From Adineta steineri (lineage: Eukaryota > Rotifera > Eurotatoria > Adinetida > Adinetidae): 64,000 bases of DNA. The translations under genes and the position numbers were made by a program. The stretch lies in NCBI GenBank assembly GCA_905250115.1, contig CAJNOI010000007.1, positions 177,049 through 241,048 on the forward strand, given 5' to 3'. Of this stretch, positions 14,579-26,800 are shown piece by piece. Within the stretch, counting starts at the first letter, position 1. Every line of letters starts with the position of its first letter. The notes under the pieces are model-generated. The model saw nothing but the letters and a program-made list of their open reading frames with translations, was not told the DNA's origin and made no database searches.

Positions 14579-15339
14579 ATGGGAAATCAATCATTCCTAT
14601 TTATTGTCTTTATTGTGATACAATTGATATTAACAACACATTCACTTTATTTCCATATACGTGAAACAGAGCGTAAATGTTTTATTGAAGAAATACCAGA
14701 TCAAACATTAGTTATTGGTAAATATAAAGTTGAATTATTTGATGCCGCAACAAATACATATCTACCTTCAACACCTGGTATTGGTATGCATGTTGAAGTT
14801 AAAGATCCCGAAGAAAAAATAGTTCTATCAAAATTATATACTAGTGAAGGACGTTTTACATTTACATCACATACACCTGGTGAACATGTTATTTGTTTAT
14901 ATTCAAATTCAACTGCTTGGTTTGGTGGACAACAATTAGTAAAGAATTTTATTTAAAAAAAAAATTTAATATTGTTTTCTTCTAGCGAGTACATCTTGAT
15001 ATTGATATTGGTGAACATGCAGTTGATTATCAACAAATTAGTGCAAAAGAAAAATTAACTGAACTTCAATTACGTGTTCGACAATTATTAGATCAAGTTG
15101 AACAAATGTATGTTAAAATAGAATTTTAATATAAAAAAAACAAAAGGAAATTTCTTTTTTGTAGAAGCAAAGAACAGAGTTATCAACGCTATCGGGAAGA
15201 ACGTTTTCGTGCTACAAGTGAATCAACAAATCAACGTGTATTATGGTGGTCAATTGCACAATTACTTATACTTGTTATTGCTGGATTTTGGCAAATGCGA
15301 CATCTTAAAGGATTTTTCGAAGCTAAAAAACTTGTTTAA
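14579..15339 (+). CDS. TMED9: p24 family ER-Golgi cargo receptor (TMED4/TMED9 type)
   Basis: p24 proteins are type I membrane proteins that cycle in COPI and COPII vesicles and help sort cargo such as GPI-anchored proteins. Three exons (14579-14938, 14986-15107, 15165-15339) encode 218 aa. There is a signal peptide (residues 1-22), a GOLD domain with the conserved cysteine pair ([12 protein letters not shown] ... [11 protein letters not shown]), a coiled-coil stretch ([18 protein letters not shown]), one transmembrane helix ([19 protein letters not shown]) and the cytosolic tail ending FFEAKKLV. That tail carries the FF motif for COPII and a KKLV dilysine signal for COPI and is the same as in TMED4/9, which is why I choose that subfamily. 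The ATG at 14579 follows an AG acceptor by 8 nt. Confidence 0.95.
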
Positions 15340-15586
15340 ACATTTTATTACATTCCAATAGTTTACAGTCTTGTGTTTATGTTTTCTTTTTCTGTTTCAT
15401 GTTATTTTGAGTTGTGATTTTGTCTATCTTATTGATTTTTTCTTTTAACCTTTGTCTTGGTCAATCTCAAATAGATTCAAAGTTTAACTCTCGTTTTTGT
15501 TCTATTTTAGAGAATTAATTAAGAGAATTCATTTTTTCTTTTGTTTCTCCAAGAATTTTGTTTAATTGATATTTTATTGTTATTCG

Positions 15587-18500
15587 ATGCTTGCTCGGGG
15601 TGTTCGAAATGTTATTTATAATTATACCGATGCTCAACGTAAAGTACGATCGGCAACATCAAATGATGCTTGGGGACCATCACCAGCACTCATGCATGAA
15701 ATTGCTGATTTAACAGATAATATTGTTGCCTATGCAGAAATTATGCCAAGTAAGTTATTTAATTAAATGTCTGAAAATGCACTTTATTTTACGTTTACTT
15801 TATATCATATAAGCTGTCAGAAAAATAAATCAAGTAGATATTAATAACATGAATGACGCAGTACTATAGTGATATTATTTTTTATGAAATTTTTCTTTGT
15901 TCCGGTATGTCTATAGAGCAAATAAATATCACACGTTTCAAAAAATTAATTAATTCTTATTTATAATAAAGTAAGTTAGGTAGAAAATATGTAAATTGAG
16001 AAGTAGTTATCTATTACATTTGTATATATATTGAATTGTTCATTGAAACGTCGAATATGACATTTGTTTAATCTTGTCTTAAAGAAAAAATATTCAGCTA
16101 ATTTAATAGAATATACTTGACAGATAAGATATGACATTTTGACAAGACTTTTTCTTTCTGTATTATGTAAAGACTTAGTTGTCATGTAAACGAGAAAAAA
16201 AGATTAACTACTAAAATTAATTATAATATTATTTTGTTTTTTATAGTTGTTTGGAAACGTTTGAATGATCATGGTAAAAATTGGCGTCATGTTTATAAAT
16301 CTCTTGTTTTACTTGATCATTTAATAAAATATGGAAATGAACGTGTTAGTCAACAATGTAAAGAGAATATATTTGCAATTCAAACATTAAAAGATTTTCA
16401 ATATGTTGAAGATCAAAAAGATCAAGGTTATAATGTACGTGAAAAAGCTAAACAGCTTATTGCTTTACTCAAAGATGATGAACGTTTACGTAATGAACGT
16501 CGAAAAGCACAAGACGGTCGTGAACGTTATGTACGTCAAGCTATGGGAATGGATTCAAATGGATCGGTTACGTATGGACGTACAACAACATCATCGATGC
16601 GACGTAATAGTATAGAAGGTAGTGATCCATATGGTGGAGCATCATATTTATCAGGACAAAATGCAAATCAATATCCAAGTACTAATCGTTCTACATCATA
16701 TAATGATAGTCTTCATGCAGCGTCAGGAGGAAAAAATTTTGGTCAACCATCAACACAAGAAGAAGAACAATTACAAATGCAAATTGCATTAGCTGAATCA
16801 CAACGTGAAGTTCGTATAAATTGATAAGAATAAAAAATATTTCTATATATATATATATTGATGTTTTTTTCTCTTCTCATAGGCGGAAGATGAAGAACGT
16901 CGACGACGAAATGATGACTTAAAACTTAAAATAGCTCTAGAACGATCAGTTAATGAAGCATCACCTGATGCTACTAATCCACAAGTAAGGAAAAATGTTT
17001 TTTTTACAAAAGATCCTTGCTTATTTTGTACACATTCGAGCAAATATAGAGTTTAATATTCTTCCTAACTTTACCTTTCAGACAGTCTTTTATACACAAG
17101 CTATATTTTAGGTTAACATCAAAATTTCGTAATGATTTGCTTGCTATGTTGAATTGTCGCGTCTAACTAATGCTAATATCTTTTTAAAGGAGTTCACGGG
17201 AATATTTAATATTTATCTCTCAAATCAGTTTTTCAAAATATGTAAAGGTTATTTCCTGATAGAATATTTTATGAGAAAAATAGGAATTCGGAATTGTTTA
17301 TTACCGTAATGTCTCGACTTCTATTGCTGAAATTTTGATTAATTACAACAATATTTGTTTACTTATTATTTTGTATTTAGCTATTTGATTTCAATACAAA
17401 TCCTCAACATGCCGATTCAGCATATTATAATACTCCATATTTACCAGCTACAACAGCATCAAATATTGGTTGGGATGCAGTACATAATCGATCATCTACC
17501 CATCCTGGACTTTCAACTGCTATAAGTAAGAACAATAGTATTTTCTCTTTCAGTATATGATATTCATCTGTTCATGAATTATTATATTTGTAATTATTAA
17601 AAGATTTACCATCGGCTCCATCATCTTATTTATTAGATTCATCTGATAGATACTATAATATTATTGTAGAAGAACAAAAAAAGAGGCAAAGTAATATGAA
17701 AATAAAACATCAGGGATTAATGAATTATTTTTATTTCATTATTATTTTATTTTCATTGGTTTGTTTATTTCATTACATTTTTTATAGAATAAAAGAACAC
17801 CTAAATTCATTGATTATTTTGTTTTTCGTAGATGATCCATGGGCATTAGAATCAAATAATCGTACAACTGCTACTACAGCATCAAATGATCCATGGCAAC
17901 CTCCGCAAATGTCAAATTCACAAACTGTTTCATGGGGCAATGACAATGGTATAACCAAACACAATGATACTGCCTTATCAATCAATATATCTGATCCTTG
18001 GGGCCTTGGCACAGCTGATTCTCGTCCAATTGCAACAGCGGCATCTTCAACTACAACAAAAGCGATTGATAATGAATTAAGTGATTTTTTTGGAAGTGGT
18101 GCAAGTAAGATATTTTGTTTTTTATTTTTCAAAATTAAGTTCATTATCCTTCACAGCTATAACACCATCATATGATCAACAACAACAACAACAACATACA
18201 CCTTCAAATCCTTGGAATATCCCACCTGCTATGAGTAGAAGTTCAACTTCTCCATTAAATACAAATTTATCAATGAGTGGCGGCAATAATGGAAATTTAC
18301 TTTATCCAATGATAGGTAGTGGAAATAATCCTAATCCAATTAGTTCAAGTCCAATATCACCATCATTATTATCAACATCTCGTAAAACACCAGAAAGTTT
18401 TCTTGGTGATAAATTTAGTACTTTAGTTAATCTTGATCAACTTGTTACTGAATCTAAAAGTAAAAATAATTTATTTCTTGTTTTTTTCAAATTTTCTTTC

Positions 18501-18724
18501 GATTTCTTTCATATTTAGATACAAATCCATTTGGTTCAACTCCAGCACGTGTTCAAAATCCATTTTCTAGTGCAACAAGACCACCAACACTCGATCAGTT
18601 AACTTCATCAAATAATGTACCTTTTACAAGTGGTTCAACATTACCTCCACCACTGATTCCTTCATCATTCAATAATAATACCAATAATAATACCAATATT
18701 AATTCAAATAATCCATTTTTGTGA
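15587..18724 (+). CDS. EPN: Epsin, clathrin endocytic adaptor
   Basis: Epsins bind PI(4,5)P2, clathrin, AP-2, EH-domain proteins and ubiquitinated cargo at the plasma membrane. Eight exons: 15587-15749, 16247-16809, 16883-16984, 17381-17525, 17604-17690, 17832-18104, 18157-18459, 18519-18724, totalling 613 aa. The ENTH domain covers roughly residues 1-145 (ATSNDAWGPS, VWKRLNDHGKNWRHVYKSL, SQQCKENIFAIQTLKDFQY, NVREKAKQLIALLKDD). Two ubiquitin-interacting motifs follow (EEEQLQMQIALAESQ and DDLKLKIALERSVNEA), then DPW-type AP-2 motifs (NDPWALE, NDPWQPP, SDPWGLG, NPW) and NPF motifs for EH domains (NTNPFG, QNPFSS, NNPFL at the end). The start is ATG 15587; the frame opens slightly upstream without another ATG. 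The donor of exon 2 is unclear (16810, GTTCGT); the other joins are canonical. Confidence 0.96.
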
Positions 18725-19116
18725 ACAAAACAAATATTATTTTTATTTTATTCATTTTACGTTATGAAAACGACGTTCTTTTTTTTAGTTATATTTAGAG
18801 CTTGTATTGTCTTGCTTTTATTTTCTTCTTTGTCCATAAAATATCTCTCTGTCTCTCTATCTCTTTATCTCTCTTCCTGTATATAATAAAACTGATACAT
18901 TTATAATGTATCAATTAGTTTAAGCAAACCAAATATCTTCGAATGACCATTTTTAAGCTCTGATCTTTATCTTGTTTTTTTCGTATTGTACATTCATTAT
19001 ATACAATCTAACATCGTTACACTAAATCCTTTTTTTTATACAAAATAAAGTTATATGTATTTTTCTCTTTAATACAATAAAATCAATTGAATGATCAAAT
19101 ATTTAGTTGTTTTTAG
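18725..19116. other. 3' UTR and spacer, epsin to ADPRM
   Basis: Pyrimidine-rich repeats (TCTCTC around 18845-18875) and AATAAA-type signals (for example near 18885 and 19043) end the epsin transcript. A pyrimidine tract with TTTTTAG directly abuts the next ATG. Confidence 0.55.
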
Positions 19117-20415
19117 ATGGCTAATGAAGCCATCAATAAAAAAGATCTGAATTTATATGAGAATGACACTATAAAACCAATCGTATCATTTGGTTTAATC
19201 ACCGATATTCATTATACCGATAATGATGATCGATGGAATTATTCTAAAACATTTCTAAGACGTTATAGAAATTCTTTAAAATTAGTTGATCAAGCATGTA
19301 ATTATTGGTTAAATGCTAAATATCCAATTGCATTTCTACTTCAACTTGGTGATCTTATTGATGGATTATGTTCTACAGATAAAACATCTGAATATGATTT
19401 AAATTTAATTCTTAAACAATTTCGAAATATTTCACCAATCTATCATATTTGGGGAAATCATGAATTATATAATTTTACAAGAAATGAATTATTAAATGGA
19501 CCATTATGTTCATTTGATACAAAAGATATTGAACCAGCTCATTATGGTACAATTCAAGTTTGTTCAAACTTAAAAATTATTGCGATTGATACATATGAAT
19601 TAAGTCTCTTAAGTATAGAAAAAACGAGTGAAATGTATAATCAAGCAATGAATTTCTTACGAAAATATAATCAAAATGAAAATGTTAATGATCCCAGTGG
19701 ATTAGATGGTTATCAACAACGATTTATACAATTAAATGGTGGATTAACACAAAAACAACTTTGTTGGTTACAAGAACAATTAACAAAAGCTGAAAGTCTT
19801 AATGAAAAAGTTATCATTATAGGTAAAAGGAAAACAAATATCGAAATAGTTTTTCTTATAGAACATATAAATTTTGAATTAATATAAATTCATTTTTGTT
19901 TACACAGTATTTAAAACTTCTCGTATGTTCTATACGAGACGATTAAACATTCTAATGAATATATTTCATTTTGAAGAGAGAAGAAATCTACTAATAATAA
20001 CATAAATCTCATTCAATAATGTTTTCATTGTTTTTATTGCTTGTATAAGTATACACTTATCGTTCGTTTTTATTGTCACGTAATCATTAATTTTATTTCT
20101 CTTTCTCTCTCTCTCTAAGGACATATACCAATTCATCCAAATGCAGGTGATGAACTTGCTCTATTATGGAATTATGGTGATGTTTTGAATATCCTTTGGG
20201 AATTCAATAATACTGTTCTTGCATATATTGCTGGTCATTCGCATGAAGGTGCTTATTTTTATGATGAAAAACAAATTCATCATTTAACATTACAAGCTAT
20301 TGTTGAATGTGAACCAGATACAAATGCTTTTGCAACTATACATGTTTATAAAGAATATTTAATAATTCAAGGTATTGGACGTATTAATACCTATCGAATT
20401 GATTTATTAAAATAA
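19117..20415 (+). CDS. ADPRM: Mn2+-dependent ADP-ribose/CDP-alcohol diphosphatase
   Basis: A calcineurin-like metallophosphoesterase that hydrolyses ADP-ribose and CDP-choline-type substrates. Two exons (19117-19822 and 20120-20415) encode 333 aa, close to the vertebrate length. The metal-site motifs are all present in order: DIHYTD (D-x-H), LGDLIDG (GD), GNHE, GHIPIHPNA and AGHSHEGAY (GHxH). The central stretch with YQQRFIQLNGGLTQKQLCWL matches the ADPRM subfamily rather than the sphingomyelinase-like branch found at 37474. The ATG directly follows an AG acceptor (19115-19116), which fits a trans-spliced or 5' UTR-spliced leader. Confidence 0.93.
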
Positions 20416-20518
20416 ATAATTGAATTTTTTTTTAATATAATATATGCACATAATTTAATTAAGAAAAACGGATTAGATAAATAAAAATAAATGTTAACAT
20501 TGTCTTTTCTCTCGTATC

Positions 20519-21243
20519 TTAAACACGATTGTTCAATGATTGTTTACTTGCTGTCATATCACCATCAATTGCAATGCAAATCTGAATAATAAAGCCGATT
20601 AAACCCAAGATATTAGCTACTAAAGCTGTCCAATAGATCACGGGATGACACAAGGTCAATGAAGTTGGATGTTTTAATTGTGGTATGATATTTAATGTCA
20701 ATTTTATCCACCAAATCTATTTAAAATATCAATATTATTATTATTCATTTAATCAATACTAACTTACAGTTCCAATAATCCACCAAATAAATATGATAAT
20801 ACCAAAAATAATTCCAAAAAGTATTCCAATAAATACTATAATCTCTTTTTGTAATGAAAATGATCGAACATTACGTATCACTAACATATACATATACTCA
20901 TAGAAAAATGAATAAATTTGTTATTACAAACAAGAAATGTTCTTCCTACAATTGTATATATAAGAAGATTGATAAGAATTAAAATTCCAAATATAATTAA
21001 AAATAATGGTATATTAGGTTTTATTATACATGAATTTTTATAGATTATTCCAATGAAAATAAATAAAAATGAAATAATGATTAAATAAATAATAACAATA
21101 GATGAAGATAAACTTTTTCTTTCTTTTCCTTCAGGTAAAAACTCTTGATATCTAGTATTTTCATTGAATGATTGATTGAAATTTGTTATTGATTCAAGAT
21201 CACTTAAACTTATTTCAGTTGTATGATGTTTTTTATTTTTCAT
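20519..21243 (-). CDS. TMEM272-like four-pass membrane protein
   Basis: Three exons from the 5' end: 20928-21243, 20768-20880, 20519-20716, giving 208 aa. A polar N-terminal region of about 60 residues is followed by four hydrophobic segments: SSSIVIIYLIIISFLFIFIG, then NIPLFLIIFGILILINLLI, then EIIVFIGILFGIIFGIIIF and a final YWTALVANILGLIGFIIQI. The motif YKNSCIIKPNIPLFLI after TM1 resembles the (C)P-x-IPIYL pattern of the TMEM272 family, and the CHP before TM4 matches the conserved cysteine there. The first ATG in frame is 21243. Function in animals is not known to me. It converges with ADPRM, about 100 bp away. Confidence 0.75.
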
Positions 21244-23873
21244 ATGTAGAATATATAAAAAAAAAGAATTCAAGAGTATATACAAGAAATAGACAAAATA
21301 ATAACTGACGACACGCCGAAGAAATGAAAACAATAGATTAAAGTTTTCGATAGAAAATAGTAATAAATTATCACTATAGGTGATAGGCGCGTCATAGCAC
21401 TTAAATTTTAAGAACCATATAGACGAAAATGAATAGAAGATGAGAATATATATACATATACATACATATATATATAAATATACATATACATTCTTTTCTT
21501 TGTATTTTTCTTTTCAAAAAATGGCTTCCTCTTGTCTCGAATAACCACTGATGAATCGTTTTGAGTAAAAGAAGATGAATGATGATGATGATGATGATCG
21601 ACTGTAGTCAATTAAAGACCATAGTCTAATTGTTGACCGACTGTTAGCAGTCAAATAAAAAAAGAAAAGTAAAAGGAAGAAAGAAAGAATGCTATTCATC
21701 ATTGATCTACTGACTGAACAAATTAAACTGGAGAAGTAGAAAGATCATATTTGTACGTATGATGTTGTTGTTGTTGTTGATGTTGTCAACAGAGCATTGT
21801 TTGCTGATTAAGAAAGAGAAAGAACACGTTCTCTCTCTCGTCACAGTAGGCAACGTCTACATACAAATTCGACTCATATGTCTATCATTTGACCCTAAAA
21901 TGACAGATGAACAAAAGAACGAAAGGAAAAAGAAGACAAGGTACTAATAACTTCTCTTCATCATCAACTAAACATTAAAAACATCAATTAAAAAGTCATA
22001 CATACATATACAAAATTCGAACACACAAATAATATATACATTCTAGTGAGTTCAATCAATTCTTGTCGTTTATTACATTTCATTGTATATAATTGTGTAC
22101 TTGTTCACATACAAATAAAATGCTTCATTGTGAAAAAACGAAAATTACTAATTGAAAATCAATATTTTTGACAGATTTACGATCATATTATAATTCATAC
22201 AAGATGACAGTAATGATATCTTTGCTCATCGTCCAGGTTTTGTCTCATATAATCGAATATATGCGTACACATAGGTGTACGATATTTAGACATATTAAAT
22301 AGATAACGAAAACCATACCGACGTACGTTCGTTCGTTGCTTGTCTATTCGTTCAAAATGATAAGGCGTAGGAGGAAAAAAAAATGAATATCGAGTCAAGA
22401 AGAAAAGCGCATATACACATCCGGTAATGAATATCTTTCATCGTCATCGTCCATCGAATCTTTTCCTCCCTCGTCTTTTTCCTGTTCACTGATGTGTGAT
22501 AGGGGACTATATTCATCGGTATAAAATACGAGATCGGTAAAGACATAATTGAAGCAGTATGTGTATATATACGTACATGGATATATTAAAAGCTACTTTT
22601 ATAATGTTCAAGATTTTATATAATTCCTTTTTTTTCTTCTTGTAAATCGATCGAACTTCTACAACTTTCTTTCTTTCGTATTTGCTTACACATACATACG
22701 TACATATATATATACATATATCTACAGCCACACTTTCTATTGACTAAATTCTTAACCGTCTATCATGTCATATATCCTTTTTGTTAATCGGATGATTTTA
22801 TAGAGGAAGAGAGTGAATTTATACTGACATATAAACATATACACACACTATTATTATTATTGTTGTTGTTGTTTTTTTTTCTCTTTATTTTAAATCAACA
22901 TTAATAGTCATCGCAAGTTAAAATTAAAAGAAAAACGACCGACATATCAAGCATAATGCATAAGAGCAAAGTCGTAAGTTATTTCATTGATTTTTCTTTT
23001 TTTTATTTACGAGCAAATTAACTATTTTATATTGTTCACTTATCCGTAAATAAATGTTGTCATACATGTCTCGATTGAAGAAGACTGGTCAGTTTAGACT
23101 TGTAACTGGTAGTTGTCTTCGACACTTGTCTATAGTAGAAGAAGAAGAATAAGAATAAGAGAAAGTGAATTCTTGTTTCTCTCTGATTTGTCTGTACAAT
23201 AAATAAATGTAAATAGAAAGCTTCGTCATCATTACGAACATTCTTTTATATCGTTACAGATGATAATGAGAATAAAAGTAAACTCGTTCCACGTAATCAT
23301 AACCGTCTGTATAGAAAAAAAATTGAGGAATTGTTTTTTCATATTTGAACAATTTATTCTCTATATTTTCTCCCTCTCTCTCTCTCTGTTTCTCTCTTTC
23401 TCACCCTGTGTGTCTCATATTCATACACACATTAGTACAATTTGATGAAAGATTTAACATATATAAAGAGCACAAAGAGAATGTTCTCTCATTTTTTTCT
23501 TCTGTTTCTCGAGGACGTAGAAGAAGGAGAATAAGAGACGAAGAGAGATGGTCAGTCAGACAGTGTTAGATGTGCATTATTAACGAAAAAAAAAGAAGTA
23601 AGTGGCTATCAGTTCGAGACAGAAGAATTAGAAGAGAGAAATTCTCCTCACATTTTGTTTATTGATTGATTTTTTTTCATTTTCTTTTCTCGCGTGAACA
23701 AAAGTGAGCTTTGTAAATCGAATCTGTTTCATTTCAAGGTAAATACAAAACGTGAACGTCGTTCGTCAAATAATAAAAATCATAACAATAATACTACAGC
23801 TAAGCAACCACAAACAGAATCAAATTCAACCATCAGTGCTTTAGTTACTGGTCTAACAAGTACACAAGCCAAT
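21244..23873. other. Intergenic and probable 5' UTR of the filament gene, simple repeats
   Basis: No coding exon recognised. It holds many microsatellites: a CAT/ATG run at about 21574-21599, TA-rich runs around 21445-21490, TTG repeats at 21762-21785, TTA/TTG at 22848-22880, and CT runs at 23370-23400. The open frame just before 23874 has no ATG and includes a donor-like AAGGTAAAT at 23738, so it is read as leader sequence. Confidence 0.5.
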
Positions 23874-26800
23874 ATGTCGGACGAGAAAAGCCAAGCTGAT
23901 ACATCAACTGTAAAAGCAACATCTATTGAAATTATTAATCATACTAATGGTATTACACATGATAATAGAAAACATTCACCATCAAAATCTCTCAAACTTA
24001 AAGTAGGTAATGAACATGATAATGAATCTCTTTTACAAACAAATGGTCATCATCATACTCATACCAATCTAAATGAACATATATATGAAACACCAATAAA
24101 TTTTGAAAGTAATCCATTATCATCATTTGAAACACCAACAATATCAGCATCATCAGATGAACAAGCAAATAAACATGATGAAAGTAGTCATTTATCATCT
24201 ACATCTCTTCATAATGACAATCATTCCAATAATGGTGTGGATAGTGGTGTATCATCTGAAATAACAAGTGTTACTAATAATGGTATTGAATTAGATAAGA
24301 CACATTTCGATGATGATTTAAGTACAACAAGCGGTGTAGGATCATCAATACTATCAGCTGCACGTCTTCTTGAAACGAATGTCAATGAAACAGCAACTCA
24401 TCAACGTGAATCAAGTCCAACAAGTGGTGTTGTTATACCTGAAGAAAAACGCGTTACTGATCGCGTTAAAGTTTTTGAAGCTGCTGCTAATAATAATGAT
24501 CAATCAACACTTAAAAAACAGCCAGCTAAACCTGGTGGTAATCAAAAACGAACATCACCATCAACATTTCAACCACATGATAATAAACAAAATGGTAAAC
24601 GTGAATCACAAATATCTCCATCATCAACATCAACATCAACAAATGAAAGTCTAGAAGCTCAATTAACAAATGATTCAAAATTAACAACACCAAAAAATAA
24701 ATCTAAACGTCCATCATTAAAAAAACAAATACAAAATCTACTTAAAATTGATAAAACAGCAACACCAGATGAATCAACTATTATTGAAGAACAAACATCC
24801 ATTACTAATGGAAAAAAAGCCAATACATTAAATAGTACACGTACTAAACGAGAAAATGGTAAAAGATAAAAATAAATAATTTAAACTTTTCTTTTTCTTT
24901 ATTTTTTTCATTTTACAAAATTAGATTCAACAACATTAACTAGTGTTAAACGTACATCACCACCAATCTCACAACAACATAGTCCAACAAATGGTAATGA
25001 TACTTTGAAAAAACGTTCATCACCACCATTAGTAGCAACAAAACGTACATCTCCAAGAGAATCACCATCAAAAAGTCAACAACATTCACCTGTACCCAAT
25101 GTGGCCGAATTTAATATGAAACCAGTTGCTGAACCACTTGAAATACGTATTGAACCAAATTTAACAAAAAAGAAATCACCATCACCAATATCTAAAACTT
25201 CTAATAATGGTTTATTAACAAGTGAAACTGATCAACGTCGAAGTACAACAGCTGTATCAAAATTAATTCATACATTTCAAGGAAATGCTTCTAATGATCT
25301 TGAACAAACAGTTCTTGTTCCACGTTTACGAAGTCCTGCGCAATCAATAAATCATACAGAAAATGTAAGTTAGTTCGTTGTCTCTTTTCTTTTATCTATC
25401 ATTATACACTGATATATATTGGTTCAGCTTGGATGAGTTTTGTCTTTTATACGTATGATTGAATTGGCTTGTTAATATAAAATATAGTTGATGAAGAAAA
25501 ATGATTGACGCATTCTTGCATGAGAATTGACATGCCACAGGTGCGAAAAAAGTATTATTCTTATAGGAATAAAAGTGCTTATAAGTAATCTTCAGCTTCC
25601 TTTTCTTCTTTTTTTCCCCACTGCATTGAGAATTGCATACGATAATACGTATGGTATGTCACAAGTAAACTCTAATCTTTTGTGAACATAGACGTCGAAA
25701 AACGTCAGTAATCACTACTACAGATCAATTGTTCTTTTTCAGTAGGATATGTAATCGAATCTGGTTTGTTATGTCATAGTCTTTCTTACTGATGATCGTC
25801 TCTGTTAATTAAAACTTGAATGTCTTCTTTTGCCTTTTTTTTCTTCTTTATGTAAGAAACAAACAAACTTCTATTGTTGTTTTCAAGTCTTCATGTTCAC
25901 AGGGTCTAATCAATGTAATAGTTTGCTTCTTTTTATTCTATATTGTTGACTTGAGTCAACAGGAGATTCTTGATATATATACTAAATCTTCAATTCCCTT
26001 CTTTCTTTCACACTTACGTATACATGTAAAATCCGTACATGTATATTGTACAATTCTTTTCTTTTATTCTTTCTTTTCTTGATACATATATATATGCAGA
26101 GCAGTTCTCACACGTTTTTAATGAGATTTATGATGAACGAAAGAGCGAGAACGTGTGCACATGTTGAATATGATGATGATGATGATCTATGCATGTCACT
26201 CAGCGTGCATACAATCGTGCACCTTCCTGAATGTGTATATTGCGTGCTTTTACATAGGTAAAAAGAGTGATGATAATAGTAATGGTGATGATGATGATGA
26301 TTTTATTGTTGTTGCATAAACCTTTTCTTTTTCTTTTTCTTCTTCTTCTTCTTTTTATATACTCAACGACATAATTTCAATAAGAAAAACTAATCTGCAT
26401 AAACGAAATCTATTGAATTTGTAAATTTAAAAAACAAAAAATTGTTATTAAAAGGTGAAATATTAAATGATACAATGCTTTTAGTGATAGACAAGACACT
26501 AGAAATGAGTAGGCGTGGGGCGACACCACCATGTACTGACCGAGAAAATTGGCGTTGACCTACTGTGCACTGACGCGTGGAAAATGGGTGATGATTGAGA
26601 ACAGATAGATACTTATTAAGTATACAAGATCAATATTCATTTTTCGAAATTTCATTAAGATATATTAAGAAAAATGTTTAATGATGAAATATTAAATAGT
26701 AAATAGAAGATATCATGCGTTTTTAATGATAAAAAGATAGGAATATGGGGGACAAGACAGTGGTAAAAGATAAGCACATATGCCAGAATAAAATGAATGT

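Noticed and set aside
16403-16615. 70-codon frame inside epsin exon 2
   Set aside because: A shadow frame of the clearly coding epsin exon.
22195-22731. Several minus-strand open frames in the spacer before the filament gene
   Set aside because: Composition follows microsatellites and homopolymers; no domain or consistent exon structure.
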